From Roseibium sp. (GTDB lineage Bacteria; Pseudomonadota; Alphaproteobacteria; Rhizobiales; Stappiaceae), in the NCBI GenBank assembly GCA_017643215.1, contig JAEPNV010000003.1:124001-188000 (forward strand): DNA of 64,000 nt. Reading direction: 5' to 3'. Made by a program: the position numbers and the translations under genes. Positions 16,161 through 24,889 of this stretch are shown piece after piece. Each line of letters opens with the position of its first letter. Position 1 is the first letter of the stretch. The notes under the pieces were generated by a model. That model saw only the letters and a list, made by a program, of their open reading frames with translations, made no database searches and was not told where the DNA came from.

Positions 16161-17549
16161 CTACTCGGGCCAGAGCGCGGTCTCGGGGTGAAACTGCGAC
16201 CAGGCAAACCAGAAGGCCTGGTGGCTGCCAAGATCAGCGCCGTTTGCATCCACAGCCCGAATGCCGCCGCCGTCGAGTTTCAGACGCACATTCGCAAAGG
16301 CGATCTCGTCTCCGTTGCGCAGGGCCACCAGCGCTTTGCTTCTCTGAAACGCCACCGGTTTTCCAGAGGCGGTAATCGCGCCGATCACGTCTTCATGAAC
16401 GGGCAAGCGCGGGTCGACGTCCCCGATCGGAAAAATCGGGCCATCGGCATCCCGCGTGTTGCGAAAATCCGGATCACGGCCGAGGGCGTACTGCTCCTTC
16501 AGGACCGTTGTTTCAGGGTGATCCCGCTTCCACCGACCCCAATCGGTCGTCACGACGCTGGCCTGTTCAAGTTTCACATTCTTGTCCGCAAGCGGCCCGG
16601 TGACCGCATGGCCGAGAAAAGTGTCAAACACCGAGTAGGTGTTGAGGTCATACATGACCTTGTTGGACCGGATCAGCAGCCCGGAGGTGCGCAGGATCGG
16701 CCGTTCGACGCCCTCCGGCAGCCGGTCGGTGAAATAGGCCTGCGCGGAGCCGCAAAGTGTGCAGTAGGGGATCCCCAAATCGCGGCCACCGAGCGTGTCG
16801 TTGACCATCTCACGCACTTCCATGATGCGCCGCGGATAGGCCCGGGATTGCCCGTTCACGGTGATGCCGAAGACGATGTCGTCATCCTTGAGCCAGGTCG
16901 CCTCCGCCGCGCTGATTACTTCCGGGTTGTCGGCGGCCGGAATGCAGTTGCAAAGATCGTCGGTCTTGTCGTGCGGGCGGTTGTCGATCAAAACCCCGCC
17001 CCAGGACACCAGCCGCCAATCGATGTCGCCTTCAACAAAGATCTTGTCCCAGCCGGGAATGATCGTCGTGAAGATCGTCCGCTTGACCTCCAGATAGCCG
17101 GGCGGTGCCGGAATGTTCCAGGCCATGAGGTGTTCGGTCAGGACACCCCAGGCGTTTTGCTGCCTCATGTCTTTGCCGACAAGATCGGAGGCCGTGGTCG
17201 CAAGGATCGCGTTCAATTGCGGGGATGTCACAAAGCGCATCAAGTCGCTGATGATCCAGCCAAGCCGGGGATCCTTCGACGCGCCGATTGTGGCGAGCGC
17301 ATCCATTTGGTCCCGGCCCCAAGCCGATAGCGTGATGCTGTCGACAAACGCCACCTGAACCGCGGTCTTCAGATCCTCTGACAGCGGACCGTCGGGGATG
17401 GGCGGCCGCTCGCCATAGGCCGCAATCACGTAGTCCGGCAGGGGGGATGCATCCTGGGCCATAACGTCCTGGAACGCCAAAAGACAAAGGACAGCCCAAA
17501 AGGATACGGCGAACAAAATCCGGGACGGAACGCCAAGTGCCGCTGCCAT
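16161..17549 (-). CDS. Exported DUF3179 domain protein
   Basis: A 462-residue secreted protein. The first ~30 residues are a signal peptide (hydrophobic FAVSFWAVLCLLAF, cleavage after VMA). The mature protein holds the DUF3179 domain from ~residue 200 on, with WGGVLIDNRP, ITVNGQSRAYPRRIMEVREM and the Cys pair in IPYCTLCGSA. DUF3179 proteins are predicted extracytoplasmic and have no proven activity; the conserved Cys-x-x-Cys suggests redox or metal binding. GGAGG lies 8 nt before the ATG at 17549; an earlier in-frame start at 17741 is unlikely. The gene is convergent with ilvH and has no partners. Confidence 0.85.
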   Translation of the reverse strand: MAAALGVPSRILFAVSFWAVLCLLAFQDVMAQDASPLPDYVIAAYGERPPIPDGPLSEDLKTAVQVAFVDSITLSAWGRDQMDALATIGASKDPRLGWIISDLMRFVTSPQLNAILATTASDLVGKDMRQQNAWGVLTEHLMAWNIPAPPGYLEVKRTIFTTIIPGWDKIFVEGDIDWRLVSWGGVLIDNRPHDKTDDLCNCIPAADNPEVISAAEATWLKDDDIVFGITVNGQSRAYPRRIMEVREMVNDTLGGRDLGIPYCTLCGSAQAYFTDRLPEGVERPILRTSGLLIRSNKVMYDLNTYSVFDTFLGHAVTGPLADKNVKLEQASVVTTDWGRWKRDHPETTVLKEQYALGRDPDFRNTRDADGPIFPIGDVDPRLPVHEDVIGAITASGKPVAFQRSKALVALRNGDEIAFANVRLKLDGGGIRAVDANGADLGSHQAFWFAWSQFHPETALWPE

Positions 17550-17787
17550 GAAATCATCCTCCGCGAATGTGTCTGACGCTGGGCCCTGCCGGGTCATCGG
17601 CAAGACAGGCCACGCATGCGGCGCCATCCTAGGTCTCCGCCATGTTGGCCGACCAATCACAAACACATCAGGGCAGTGTGAGCGCTGCGCGAATACCGCT
17701 GTTTGGAGGCGGTTTGCCCTGGACATCCGGCACCTGATCAAACCGACGTGATTAGCGGGTGTGGTCGGGCAGCGCTATCCAAACGGG

Positions 17788-18165
17788 ATGCGTCTTGTTT
17801 TTGTGATTGCCTTGATGACGGCCCTCTGTTTGCCCGCCACCGCGGCTGACCGAACGGCGTTTTACGGGACGTGGGGGACGGCAAAGCAATGCGCGCGTGA
17901 GCCGATCAAGCCCGGCGGATCCGTCTTGGCGGAACCGTTTGAGATCAGTTCAAAGTGGTTGCGGCACGGGCAGCTCTGGTGCCGGCTGAGCTGGGGTCCG
18001 ATGGAGTCGCGCCCCGGCGGGTTGTTCACGGCTGCCCATGCGCTGTGCGGCGAGGATACCGTCCGCCCGTATTTCCTCGGCCTGATCCTGACCGGCGACG
18101 ACCTCACCCTGCGCTGGGACTTCCCGGTGTCAAACGGTCCGTTGAAGCGCTGCTCAGCGCCCTGA
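17788..18165 (+). CDS. Small exported protein of unknown function
   Basis: A 125-residue protein with a signal peptide (VFVIALMTALCLPATAA, cleavage before DRTAFYGTWG). The mature part has four Cys (KQCA, LWCRL, ALCGED, KRCS), probably two disulfides, and the aromatic GTW and WGP motifs of small lipocalin-like or beta-rich periplasmic proteins. The ATG at 17788 starts the signal peptide; an upstream GTG adds nine residues. It is divergent from the DUF3179 gene across ~240 bp and has no operon partner. No specific family is recognised. Confidence 0.7.
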   Translation: MRLVFVIALMTALCLPATAADRTAFYGTWGTAKQCAREPIKPGGSVLAEPFEISSKWLRHGQLWCRLSWGPMESRPGGLFTAAHALCGEDTVRPYFLGLILTGDDLTLRWDFPVSNGPLKRCSAP

Positions 18166-18389
18166 AGGTCGGCATCTTGACTGCGAATTGGTTCAGGTTT
18201 TTGATCTATGGACTGCTTGCCAAACGCAAAGAACGGCGCTTTTCTGCAATCAGTGACCTTCGATCTCTTCGTGGCAAACGCCTGGCCACCGGGCTAAGAG
18301 GTAAAATACCTTGTCCCCGGCCCACGCGCTTGCCGTTAACGTCCCCACGCTCCTTCCGCGCGGCGGCTGGCGCTGTATGTTTGGGCTGA

Positions 18390-19571
18390 TCAGGCCCGCT
18401 TTCGCGCGGCCTGTTTTTCCAGATGGTCACGGAAATGATTGTCCGTCATTTGCGTTTTGACGGCTCGCATGAGCAACGCCGCCTGGGTTTCAGGGGCCAG
18501 GCCATCAACGGGCGGGTCGAGATCGAGGTTTGTCGGAAAGGAATACCCCTCCGCGCAACATCCGATCACCGCGGCAAGATCCACCTCCGACAGATCCTGT
18601 CTGGCCCAAGCGCCCCGAAGCGGTTCATAGAGCGCCTGGCACATTTTTTCGCGATCAACGCTCTCCATCGCCCGTCCAAAGGCGGAGGACACCTGAAACA
18701 GGTTGACCATTCGATGAACATCGGCGCTGCGGTTTTCGCCGGCGGCGTGAAAAAGCGCCGGATTGAAGAAGATGGCATCGCCTTTTTCCAAGGGCAGTTG
18801 CACATGGTGGGACTCGAAAAGGTCCCGGAAATCGCTGCGGCGCCAGGCCGCGTATCCCGGACGATACAACTGCGAGAACGGCAGAAGCGTGGTCGGTCCG
18901 CTTTCAACCGGCATGTCGCAGTGCGCAAGGCCGCCCTGAAGCGTCATTAAGGGCGACAAGTCATGGACATGGGCCGGATAAGCGCCGCTGACTTCCGCGG
19001 TCTGAAAGCCCAGATGATAATCCCGGTGTGGCTGTTGCGCCGTGCCACCCGGGCGAACCAGGTTGATTTGGGCTGTCATCTGGTAGTTCGGGCCGAGCCA
19101 CGCCTCGGCCGCCGCATCAATCGCCGGACAGGCGAAATACTCTATGAAGACTTCCGGCGCGGCCAAGCAGAGCTTCTGCAAAGAATTCCAGATCCGGTCG
19201 TTGCTACCAGCCGTGGCGAAATGATCCGCCGCGTTGTCGCCCGCGGCTTTTTCCTGAGCAATGATCCGGCCGTAGGCGGCGGTCGCCGCGTCGATGGCGC
19301 CATGGTTGGGCTGCGCTTGCTTTAGCACAAAAACGCCGGCGCCGCTGTGAAGGACCTTTGCCCATTCGGACATGAGGACGCGGCGGGTTTGTCGTCTCGT
19401 CAGCGCGTCGGCAAGCGCCGGCATATCGTAGACGGGGATGTTTTTCTCGATGGTACTGGCGTTTGGCACATCGGCCCGCGTCACCTCACGGCGTACCATC
19501 TCAGCAAAGTCCTCCAAGTCACAAAGCTCGGACGAATAGTACCCATCGGGCTGCGCGTTCGGGTTCAGCAT
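18390..19571 (-). CDS. Phytanoyl-CoA dioxygenase (PhyH)-family oxygenase
   Basis: A 393-residue Fe(II)/2-oxoglutarate-dependent oxygenase of the PhyH type. The iron triad is suggested by His and Asp in QQPHRDYHLGF and a distal His in ALFHAAGENRS, with a 2-oxoglutarate-binding Arg shortly after it. These enzymes hydroxylate or halogenate small molecules such as ectoine, acyl chains or phosphonates. GGAGGAG lies 9 nt before the ATG at 19571. The gene is divergent from a LacI-type regulator 83 bp away, which points to control by that protein and to a sugar-like or other small-molecule inducer. Confidence 0.82.
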   Translation of the reverse strand: MLNPNAQPDGYYSSELCDLEDFAEMVRREVTRADVPNASTIEKNIPVYDMPALADALTRRQTRRVLMSEWAKVLHSGAGVFVLKQAQPNHGAIDAATAAYGRIIAQEKAAGDNAADHFATAGSNDRIWNSLQKLCLAAPEVFIEYFACPAIDAAAEAWLGPNYQMTAQINLVRPGGTAQQPHRDYHLGFQTAEVSGAYPAHVHDLSPLMTLQGGLAHCDMPVESGPTTLLPFSQLYRPGYAAWRRSDFRDLFESHHVQLPLEKGDAIFFNPALFHAAGENRSADVHRMVNLFQVSSAFGRAMESVDREKMCQALYEPLRGAWARQDLSEVDLAAVIGCCAEGYSFPTNLDLDPPVDGLAPETQAALLMRAVKTQMTDNHFRDHLEKQAARKRA

Positions 19572-19654
19572 GATATCGTCTCCTCCGCTCTCGAACCGAT
19601 ACTAAATCCTGCAAGGCCTTGAGCGGCGGCGCATACACATCAATAAACCATCAA

Positions 19655-20689
19655 ATGACTCATCGGTTCCCGATCAAAGAGATTGCCCGTCAGGCGGGGC
19701 TGGGCACGGCAACTGTCGACCGGGTCTTGAACAATCGCGCGCATGTGAGTCCGCAAACGCGCGCACGGGTTAAAGCGGCTGTCAAAGAACTGGAAACGCA
19801 GGAGCGGCAACTGGCCGCGCGCGGACGGCGCATGTTTGTCGACGTCATCGTCGAAGCGCCGCAGCGCTTCAGCCGCCAAATCAAGTCCGCCTGCGAAACC
19901 GTCTTGCCGGAACATTCAGAGGCAGTATTTCGGCCAAGGTTCCTGTTTCAGGAAACCATGACCGAAAGCGAGATAGAGGACGCTCTGTCTCGGATCAAAA
20001 AGCGGAGCAGTCACGGCGTCATACTGAAACTGCGCGATATTCCGACCGTTCGAAGGCTTGTCGACGGACTGGAAGAGGCCGGGATCGCGACGGTTACACT
20101 CGTGACCGATATCACCGGATCACGGCGATCGGCTTATGTCGGCATAAACAATGCCGCGGCCGGCCGCACGGCAGCCTACCTTCTGGCAAATGTGATGGGG
20201 CCGGCTCGAGGCACCATCTTGACAAACCGCAGTCAGGAGGAATTCCAGGGAGAGGCGGAACGCTATTCCAACTTCCGGGACCTGATCTTGGCCCTAAGGC
20301 CCCAGAATGAGATCCTTGAGATCGTGGGCGGTGCCGGGCTTACGGGCGACACGAGGCGGCAGCTCAGCGAAAAGCTTGGCGGTGTCGATGATATTGCAGC
20401 GGTCTATTCGATGGGCGGCGGCAACCGGACAATTCTTGAGGTTCTGCGCGAGGAACGGCGATCGCCGCAGCATTTCATAGCCCATGACCTTGATGCGGAC
20501 AATTATCAGCTCCTACGGGATCGGGAAATCAGTTTTATTCTTCATCACGATTTGAGGCGGGACATTGCTGGCGCCTTTCGCGCGCTCGCGGCGCGGCAGG
20601 GATTAATAGCGCCGGTCCAACCAATCCATTTCAGCGATCTGCAGATCATCACGCCGCACAATCTGCCGGCACGCAATTGTCCGGCGTGA
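19655..20689 (+). CDS. LacI-family transcriptional regulator
   Basis: A 344-residue protein with a LacI-type helix-turn-helix at the extreme N terminus (FPIKEIARQAGLGTATVDRV, then LNNRAHVSPQTRARV) and a periplasmic-binding-protein-like effector domain. The ATG at 19655 places the DNA-binding domain in the usual position; it has no Shine-Dalgarno and may be leaderless. A 10-bp palindrome CAAGGCCTTG (19612-19621) lies between it and the divergent PhyH gene and is a possible operator. The effector domain resembles that of sugar or cyclitol regulators. No transporter or catabolic operon follows, so its regulon may be just itself and the oxygenase. Confidence 0.88.
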   Translation: MTHRFPIKEIARQAGLGTATVDRVLNNRAHVSPQTRARVKAAVKELETQERQLAARGRRMFVDVIVEAPQRFSRQIKSACETVLPEHSEAVFRPRFLFQETMTESEIEDALSRIKKRSSHGVILKLRDIPTVRRLVDGLEEAGIATVTLVTDITGSRRSAYVGINNAAAGRTAAYLLANVMGPARGTILTNRSQEEFQGEAERYSNFRDLILALRPQNEILEIVGGAGLTGDTRRQLSEKLGGVDDIAAVYSMGGGNRTILEVLREERRSPQHFIAHDLDADNYQLLRDREISFILHHDLRRDIAGAFRALAARQGLIAPVQPIHFSDLQIITPHNLPARNCPA

Positions 20690-20951
20690 TCGCAGCGTTG
20701 AGGGCAGCACCGGCGAGCTCTGAATGCGGGCTTGTGAGACCGGCAGCTGGAAACGCCTTTGCCGATGTCGTGATGTCCGTCTTCCAACTTTTTCATGAGT
20801 AGCAAAACATGCGGAACCGGAACGGCCAATGAGGGTTACGGTTTGGTTCGCCGTGCTCATAAACCCGTTTCCTCCGCATGAGCCGCCCATTTGCCGCCCG
20901 ACCCAGCCTTGGCGTCATCCGCACGAGCCCACCGCATCCATGCCCTAGACG
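20690..20951. other. Intergenic, nothing identified
   Basis: No gene or clear signal is seen between the regulator stop and the structured serA leader. Short open frames on both strands lack a ribosome binding site. Confidence 0.4.
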
Positions 20952-21048
20952 CTATACGCCCGAGCGCGTATAGGACATCGGCGTTTCACGAACGCCAGGG
21001 CTGGCGTTTGTGTCACGCGGGTTTTTGGATACGGCACTATGCCGTATC
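20952..21048 (+). promoter_or_regulatory. Structured serA leader: three consecutive palindromes
   Basis: Three perfect inverted repeats with 8-bp arms lie in 97 bp directly before serA: CTATACGC/GCGTATAG (20952-20973, loop 6), AACGCCAG/CTGGCGTT (20991-21008, loop 2) and GATACGGC/GCCGTATC (21028-21048, loop 5). Centres are ~37 and ~38 bp apart. They may form stem-loops of a cis-regulatory RNA or operators. Alphaproteobacterial serine genes are known to carry the 'serC' leader motif; whether this is it is unproven. Confidence 0.55.
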
Positions 21049-21083
21049 GCCTCGACACACGATCCTAGCGAAGGTCCGACGCC

Positions 21084-22328
21084 ATGATGCACGGTCTGTC
21101 CCGGCCGAAGAACCAGATCCGTTGGCTGCTCCTTGAGGGCATCTCGCCAACGGCGCAGACCGTTCTGGAAAAGGCCGGCTACACCAATGTCGACGTCCTG
21201 CCGACCGCCCTCGACAAGGACGCGCTGATTGCGAAGCTTCAGGGCGTTCATGTCCTGGGTATCCGCTCCCGCACCCAGGTCACCGGGGAAGTGCTCGCGG
21301 CCGCAAATACGCTGGTCGCGGTTGGTTGCTTTTCGGTCGGCACCAACCAGGTGGATCTGGAGGCCACGCTCACCCGCGGTATTCCGGTTTTCAACGCCCC
21401 GTTTTCCAACACCCGCTCGGTGGCGGAGCTGACGATCGCCGAGATCGTGATGCTGTTCCGTGGTGTGTTCTCGAAATCCTCCGCCGCCCATGAGGGCCGG
21501 TGGCTGAAGACCGCGGCCGGCTCGCGCGAAGTTCGGGGCAAGACGCTTGGCATTGTCGGCTACGGCAACATCGGGACGCAGCTTTCCAACCTAGCGGAAG
21601 CCATGGGCATGCGGGTGATCTATTTCGACACGATCGACAAGCTCCAGCATGGCAACGTCACGCCGGCCGAAAGCCTTGATGCGCTGCTGTCAGCGGCCGA
21701 CGTTGTGTCCCTGCATGTGCCGGACACGGCCGAGACACAGGGCATGTTTGGCTCAGATCAGATCGCCAAGATGAAACCGGGCGCGTTCTTGATCAACAAC
21801 GCACGGGGCAAGGTCATTGACATCGACGCGCTGGCGGCGGCGCTGACCTCGGGCCATTTGGCGGGTGCGGCAATCGATGTCTTCCCGGTCGAGCCGAAAT
21901 CGAACACCGATGAGTTTGTCAGCCCCTTGCGCGGCTTCGACAACGTCATCCTGACACCACATGTCGGCGGCTCGACGGAAGAAGCCCAGGCGCGCATTGG
22001 CGAGGAGGTCTCCAAGCGCCTGGTTGAATACTCGGACGTCGGCTCGACGGTGGGCGCGGTCGCCTTCCCCCAGGTGCAGCTTCCCAAGGGAACCGACGCC
22101 ACGCGGTTCATCCAGGTGCATCACAATGCGCCCGGCGCCATGCGCACGCTCAACGACCTGTTCACCCGCCACGATCTGAACATTCACGCCCAATACATGC
22201 AGTCCCATCAGGACATTGGGTATGTTGTTCTGGACGTCGACTCGCCTGTCGAAGAGCCGGTGAAGATCCTGGAAGAAATCCGTGCCCTGCCGAACACCAT
22301 CCGTGCCCGGCTGTTGAACCGGGTGTGA
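21084..22328 (+). CDS. serA: D-3-phosphoglycerate dehydrogenase
   Basis: A 414-residue enzyme that oxidises 3-phosphoglycerate with NAD in the first step of serine synthesis. It shows the substrate-domain motif VGCFSVGTNQVDLEA, the NAD fold GIVGYGNIGTQLS, the catalytic Arg (NNARGKVIDI) and the Glu-His pair leading to ILTPHVGGSTEEAQ. A C-terminal ACT domain (~340-414, ending in ALPNTIRARLL) suggests serine feedback control. This is the shorter E. coli-like form without the ASB domain. Two adjacent ATGs (21084, 21087) exist; AAGG lies ~10 nt upstream. Expression is likely governed by the palindromic leader just before it. Confidence 0.95.
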   Translation: MMHGLSRPKNQIRWLLLEGISPTAQTVLEKAGYTNVDVLPTALDKDALIAKLQGVHVLGIRSRTQVTGEVLAAANTLVAVGCFSVGTNQVDLEATLTRGIPVFNAPFSNTRSVAELTIAEIVMLFRGVFSKSSAAHEGRWLKTAAGSREVRGKTLGIVGYGNIGTQLSNLAEAMGMRVIYFDTIDKLQHGNVTPAESLDALLSAADVVSLHVPDTAETQGMFGSDQIAKMKPGAFLINNARGKVIDIDALAAALTSGHLAGAAIDVFPVEPKSNTDEFVSPLRGFDNVILTPHVGGSTEEAQARIGEEVSKRLVEYSDVGSTVGAVAFPQVQLPKGTDATRFIQVHHNAPGAMRTLNDLFTRHDLNIHAQYMQSHQDIGYVVLDVDSPVEEPVKILEEIRALPNTIRARLLNRV

Positions 22329-22400
22329 GGCCAAAGCCGGCGGGCGGCTGGACAGCGAACGAAGAGTGCCACCACGCGGGCCCGGTCGACGCCCGACGGG

Positions 22401-23405
22401 TCAATGCCGGCTCAAGACCGCTGGCACCCGCTGGAAGCGCCCGGAACCCTGCCGGACAAGGGTCATGATCTGATCCGCCTGGCCGGGACTGTCAGGCCGA
22501 ACCGCCACACCGACATCCCTCAATAGCAGGAAATAAACGAGCGGATTCTCGGCGTAGCCAGGGTCAAGGGCGACGCGGGCTCGGGAAAGGAACGCGCCGG
22601 GATCGTCTTCGAAAAACGCGCGTTTTGCTTCCAGCGGCAACCGGATGAAGTCTGGTAAAATCGCGTCGGAGGACTGGCACGCCTGGTCCACGAAACGCGC
22701 AATTTCCCCGGCTTCGACACCATCTTGCGCCTCAGCAAGTCCGACGAACAGCTCGCCCAGAAGCTGATGCGTCATCGCGCGCCAGATCTCCGACGAGCGT
22801 CCGATACGCCGCCGGGTGGCGCATTCGGGAAACGGCCAGGCCGCCTCATTCCCCGCGGCATAGCGAGCCGCGTCTAGAAGCACCGGCAACGCGCGCTTGA
22901 ATTCGCCCCCGCCCTTCCACATCCGGCAAAAGTTCGAGGCGGTTTGCAATCGATGGATGTCAATCGGATCAATGCCGTATCGATCCTGAAGCGTCCGGTC
23001 GATCTTCAAGGATCGCCATAAAAACCGTTCAGCGACCCCTTTTTCCGAGAATTTGAAGTGGAAATAGGCCTCCGCAGAGTACAGAAAGGATAGGATCGTC
23101 AGCCTCGTCGCTGGCTGCGCAGGCACGGACCGCAGCAAGGCGCGCACTTCCACAAAGTGCTGGTGCGAGAGGTGTTTTTTCTTCTCTCGTGCATGTCGGA
23201 GGGCGGCGTTTCGCCGGATAGCGCACTGCTGGAGGTGGACGAGATCAGCATCCGGCACCATGTCATGCAGCTTTTGCGTCAGCTCCCGGTCGAATGTGGT
23301 GGCCGGCGTTCGCGGTTGATTGGAGGACAGATCGTCTTCGACGAACCGGATCAGATCACCGATCTGGTCGCCGTTCGGTTTCGATTTGGTCTTCCGCGGG
23401 TTCAT
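22401..23405 (-). CDS. Helical accessory protein of the radical SAM/RiPP cluster
   Basis: A 334-residue soluble protein with no family that I can name. It is almost all helix, with TPR-like spacing in the middle (LTILSFLYSAEAYFHFKFSE, and ALPVLLDAARYAAGNEAAWP) and a conserved-looking HLQQCAIRRNAALRHAREKK near residue 60. The ATG at 23405 lies 4 bp beyond the stop of the upstream radical SAM gene, so the two are one operon. Such helical proteins in RiPP clusters can act as recognition, export-docking or sensing partners; here that is inference from position. Composition and codon use match the neighbours, so no sign of recent transfer. Confidence 0.7.
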   Translation of the reverse strand: MNPRKTKSKPNGDQIGDLIRFVEDDLSSNQPRTPATTFDRELTQKLHDMVPDADLVHLQQCAIRRNAALRHAREKKKHLSHQHFVEVRALLRSVPAQPATRLTILSFLYSAEAYFHFKFSEKGVAERFLWRSLKIDRTLQDRYGIDPIDIHRLQTASNFCRMWKGGGEFKRALPVLLDAARYAAGNEAAWPFPECATRRRIGRSSEIWRAMTHQLLGELFVGLAEAQDGVEAGEIARFVDQACQSSDAILPDFIRLPLEAKRAFFEDDPGAFLSRARVALDPGYAENPLVYFLLLRDVGVAVRPDSPGQADQIMTLVRQGSGRFQRVPAVLSRH

Positions 23406-23409
23406 CGCC

Positions 23410-24750
23410 CTATCCCGCCGGCTGAAGCTTGGAGGCGCAATAATGCAGCAGCATCCGCTCGCGAATGTTGAACTTGGTGGGCGGGCACGGGCATAGGCCC
23501 TCATTCCACTGTTTGGGACAGGACCCGCCACACAGCGGCAGGATCTCACAACTGCCGCAGGGGTATTCGCCGTGTGCGACGCCTTTGGCGTAATCCTTGA
23601 AAATCGAACGCGCACCCTGATCGACGCCGTTTTTCATTGTGCCGATCTTGAAGATGTTATCGTCACCATATGTGGGAACGAAGGACACTTCCGTGCAGTC
23701 GAACGCCTCGCCGTAAGCATCAACAAGCAGGCCATGATCCATGGCGGCCAGGCAAACGACATCCTTGCGGTTCGGCACGATGCTGGGCCGGAATCCCTTG
23801 TTCACGAGGAAGGCGATACACTCGACTTCCCAGCGGGCGTACCGTTCCTTTTCGACGGCCCGAAGATGCGCATCGTTGCCCCAGGAATGGACCGGGGCGG
23901 TGTAAAACTGAATACGATCCTGAAGGCCGTCGTCGGCCAGCCGTTCGATTAGGGGGAAGACACCGTCAACGTTTTCCTCGTCCACGTTGCAGCGGATGTT
24001 GAGACGGAAATCGATATCGGGATCGCGCGCCACGGCAAGCAGATTTTGATAGATCTTGTCGAAACTCGGACGCTGTTTTTTGGTGAACCGGCGTTTGTCG
24101 TGAAAGCTCTTGTCCCCATCAAGCGTGATCTCGACCATCTTCACGCCGCAGGTATGGTTGAGCCGTGCGGCGACACCGTGCTTCAGCTTCACGCCGTTTG
24201 TCACCACTTTCGCGCCATAGGCGCAGCCATGGCGTTCGCTCAGTTTTTGGAATTTTGCACTCAGCTCATAGACTTTCTTGAGTGCATTCAGCGGCTCGGC
24301 GCCAAACCAGCCAACTTGAAAGACTTCGACATCGCCGGCCGACAGTTTGTGCTCGGCAAGGTCGACAAGCTTTTTTGTGTCGGCGGTGTCGAGGATCTGG
24401 TTGGTGTGTTCCTGCCCGCAGTAGCCACAGCCAAGCTGGCAGGAGGCGGTCGGTTGAATGACAAGGTAGAAAAGCCGGGAGTCCTTTTGCGCCGCCTCAT
24501 TGCGGGACAGGATGACGGAAAGCTCGTCCTCGCCCTCAGGAACCAGGGCCTCGATCTCCGTCAATTCATACCGCGTCTGCGGGGAAATATCCGCATATCC
24601 CTCGTCTGCAGCTGTCAGATTATCCCATGCTTGTGCGTCGATGACGCGGACCTCGCCGGTTCGCCCGGACATGATAACGTGTTTGATATGACCGGAGTCA
24701 CTGTCGGCAAACGGTTCGGATGCTACGCAATACCTAGACAATTTCAGCAC
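23410..24750 (-). CDS. Radical SAM/SPASM peptide maturase
   Basis: A 446-residue radical SAM enzyme. The cluster motif CQLGCGYC gives Cys104, Cys108 and Cys111, after the strand FYLVIQPTAS. The C terminus (~396-440) is a Cys-rich SPASM domain (CGSC, LCGGSC, CPCPP) that should hold two auxiliary Fe-S clusters. This layout is that of enzymes that modify ribosomal peptides, for example by thioether bonds or C-C links. The GTG at 24750 follows GGAGG with 6-nt spacing. It lies downstream of a small Cys-repeat peptide gene (24890-25222) across a strong intercistronic hairpin, and 4 bp upstream of a helical accessory gene. The precursor assignment is inference, but well supported by context. Confidence 0.9.
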   Translation of the reverse strand: MLKLSRYCVASEPFADSDSGHIKHVIMSGRTGEVRVIDAQAWDNLTAADEGYADISPQTRYELTEIEALVPEGEDELSVILSRNEAAQKDSRLFYLVIQPTASCQLGCGYCGQEHTNQILDTADTKKLVDLAEHKLSAGDVEVFQVGWFGAEPLNALKKVYELSAKFQKLSERHGCAYGAKVVTNGVKLKHGVAARLNHTCGVKMVEITLDGDKSFHDKRRFTKKQRPSFDKIYQNLLAVARDPDIDFRLNIRCNVDEENVDGVFPLIERLADDGLQDRIQFYTAPVHSWGNDAHLRAVEKERYARWEVECIAFLVNKGFRPSIVPNRKDVVCLAAMDHGLLVDAYGEAFDCTEVSFVPTYGDDNIFKIGTMKNGVDQGARSIFKDYAKGVAHGEYPCGSCEILPLCGGSCPKQWNEGLCPCPPTKFNIRERMLLHYCASKLQPAG

Positions 24751-24785
24751 AAGTGTCCTCCCGAACGCCCATGGTGTGCCGCACA

Positions 24786-24830
24786 CGCCTGCCGCATGTC
24801 GCGGACAAACCCGTCGACATACGGCAGGCG
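24786..24830 (-). promoter_or_regulatory. Intercistronic stem-loop between RiPP precursor and maturase
   Basis: On the minus strand CGCCTGCCGTATGTCG pairs with CGACATGCGGCAGGCG (16 bp, one G-T pair) across a 13-nt loop. No T-run follows, so it is not a classic terminator. Such hairpins protect the upstream mRNA or reduce read-through, giving more precursor than enzyme. Confidence 0.65.
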
Positions 24831-24889
24831 GAGCGCATGGCCCGTTAAGCCCTACAGAATCGTGTTGGTCTTTGGATTACGCGGCGGCG

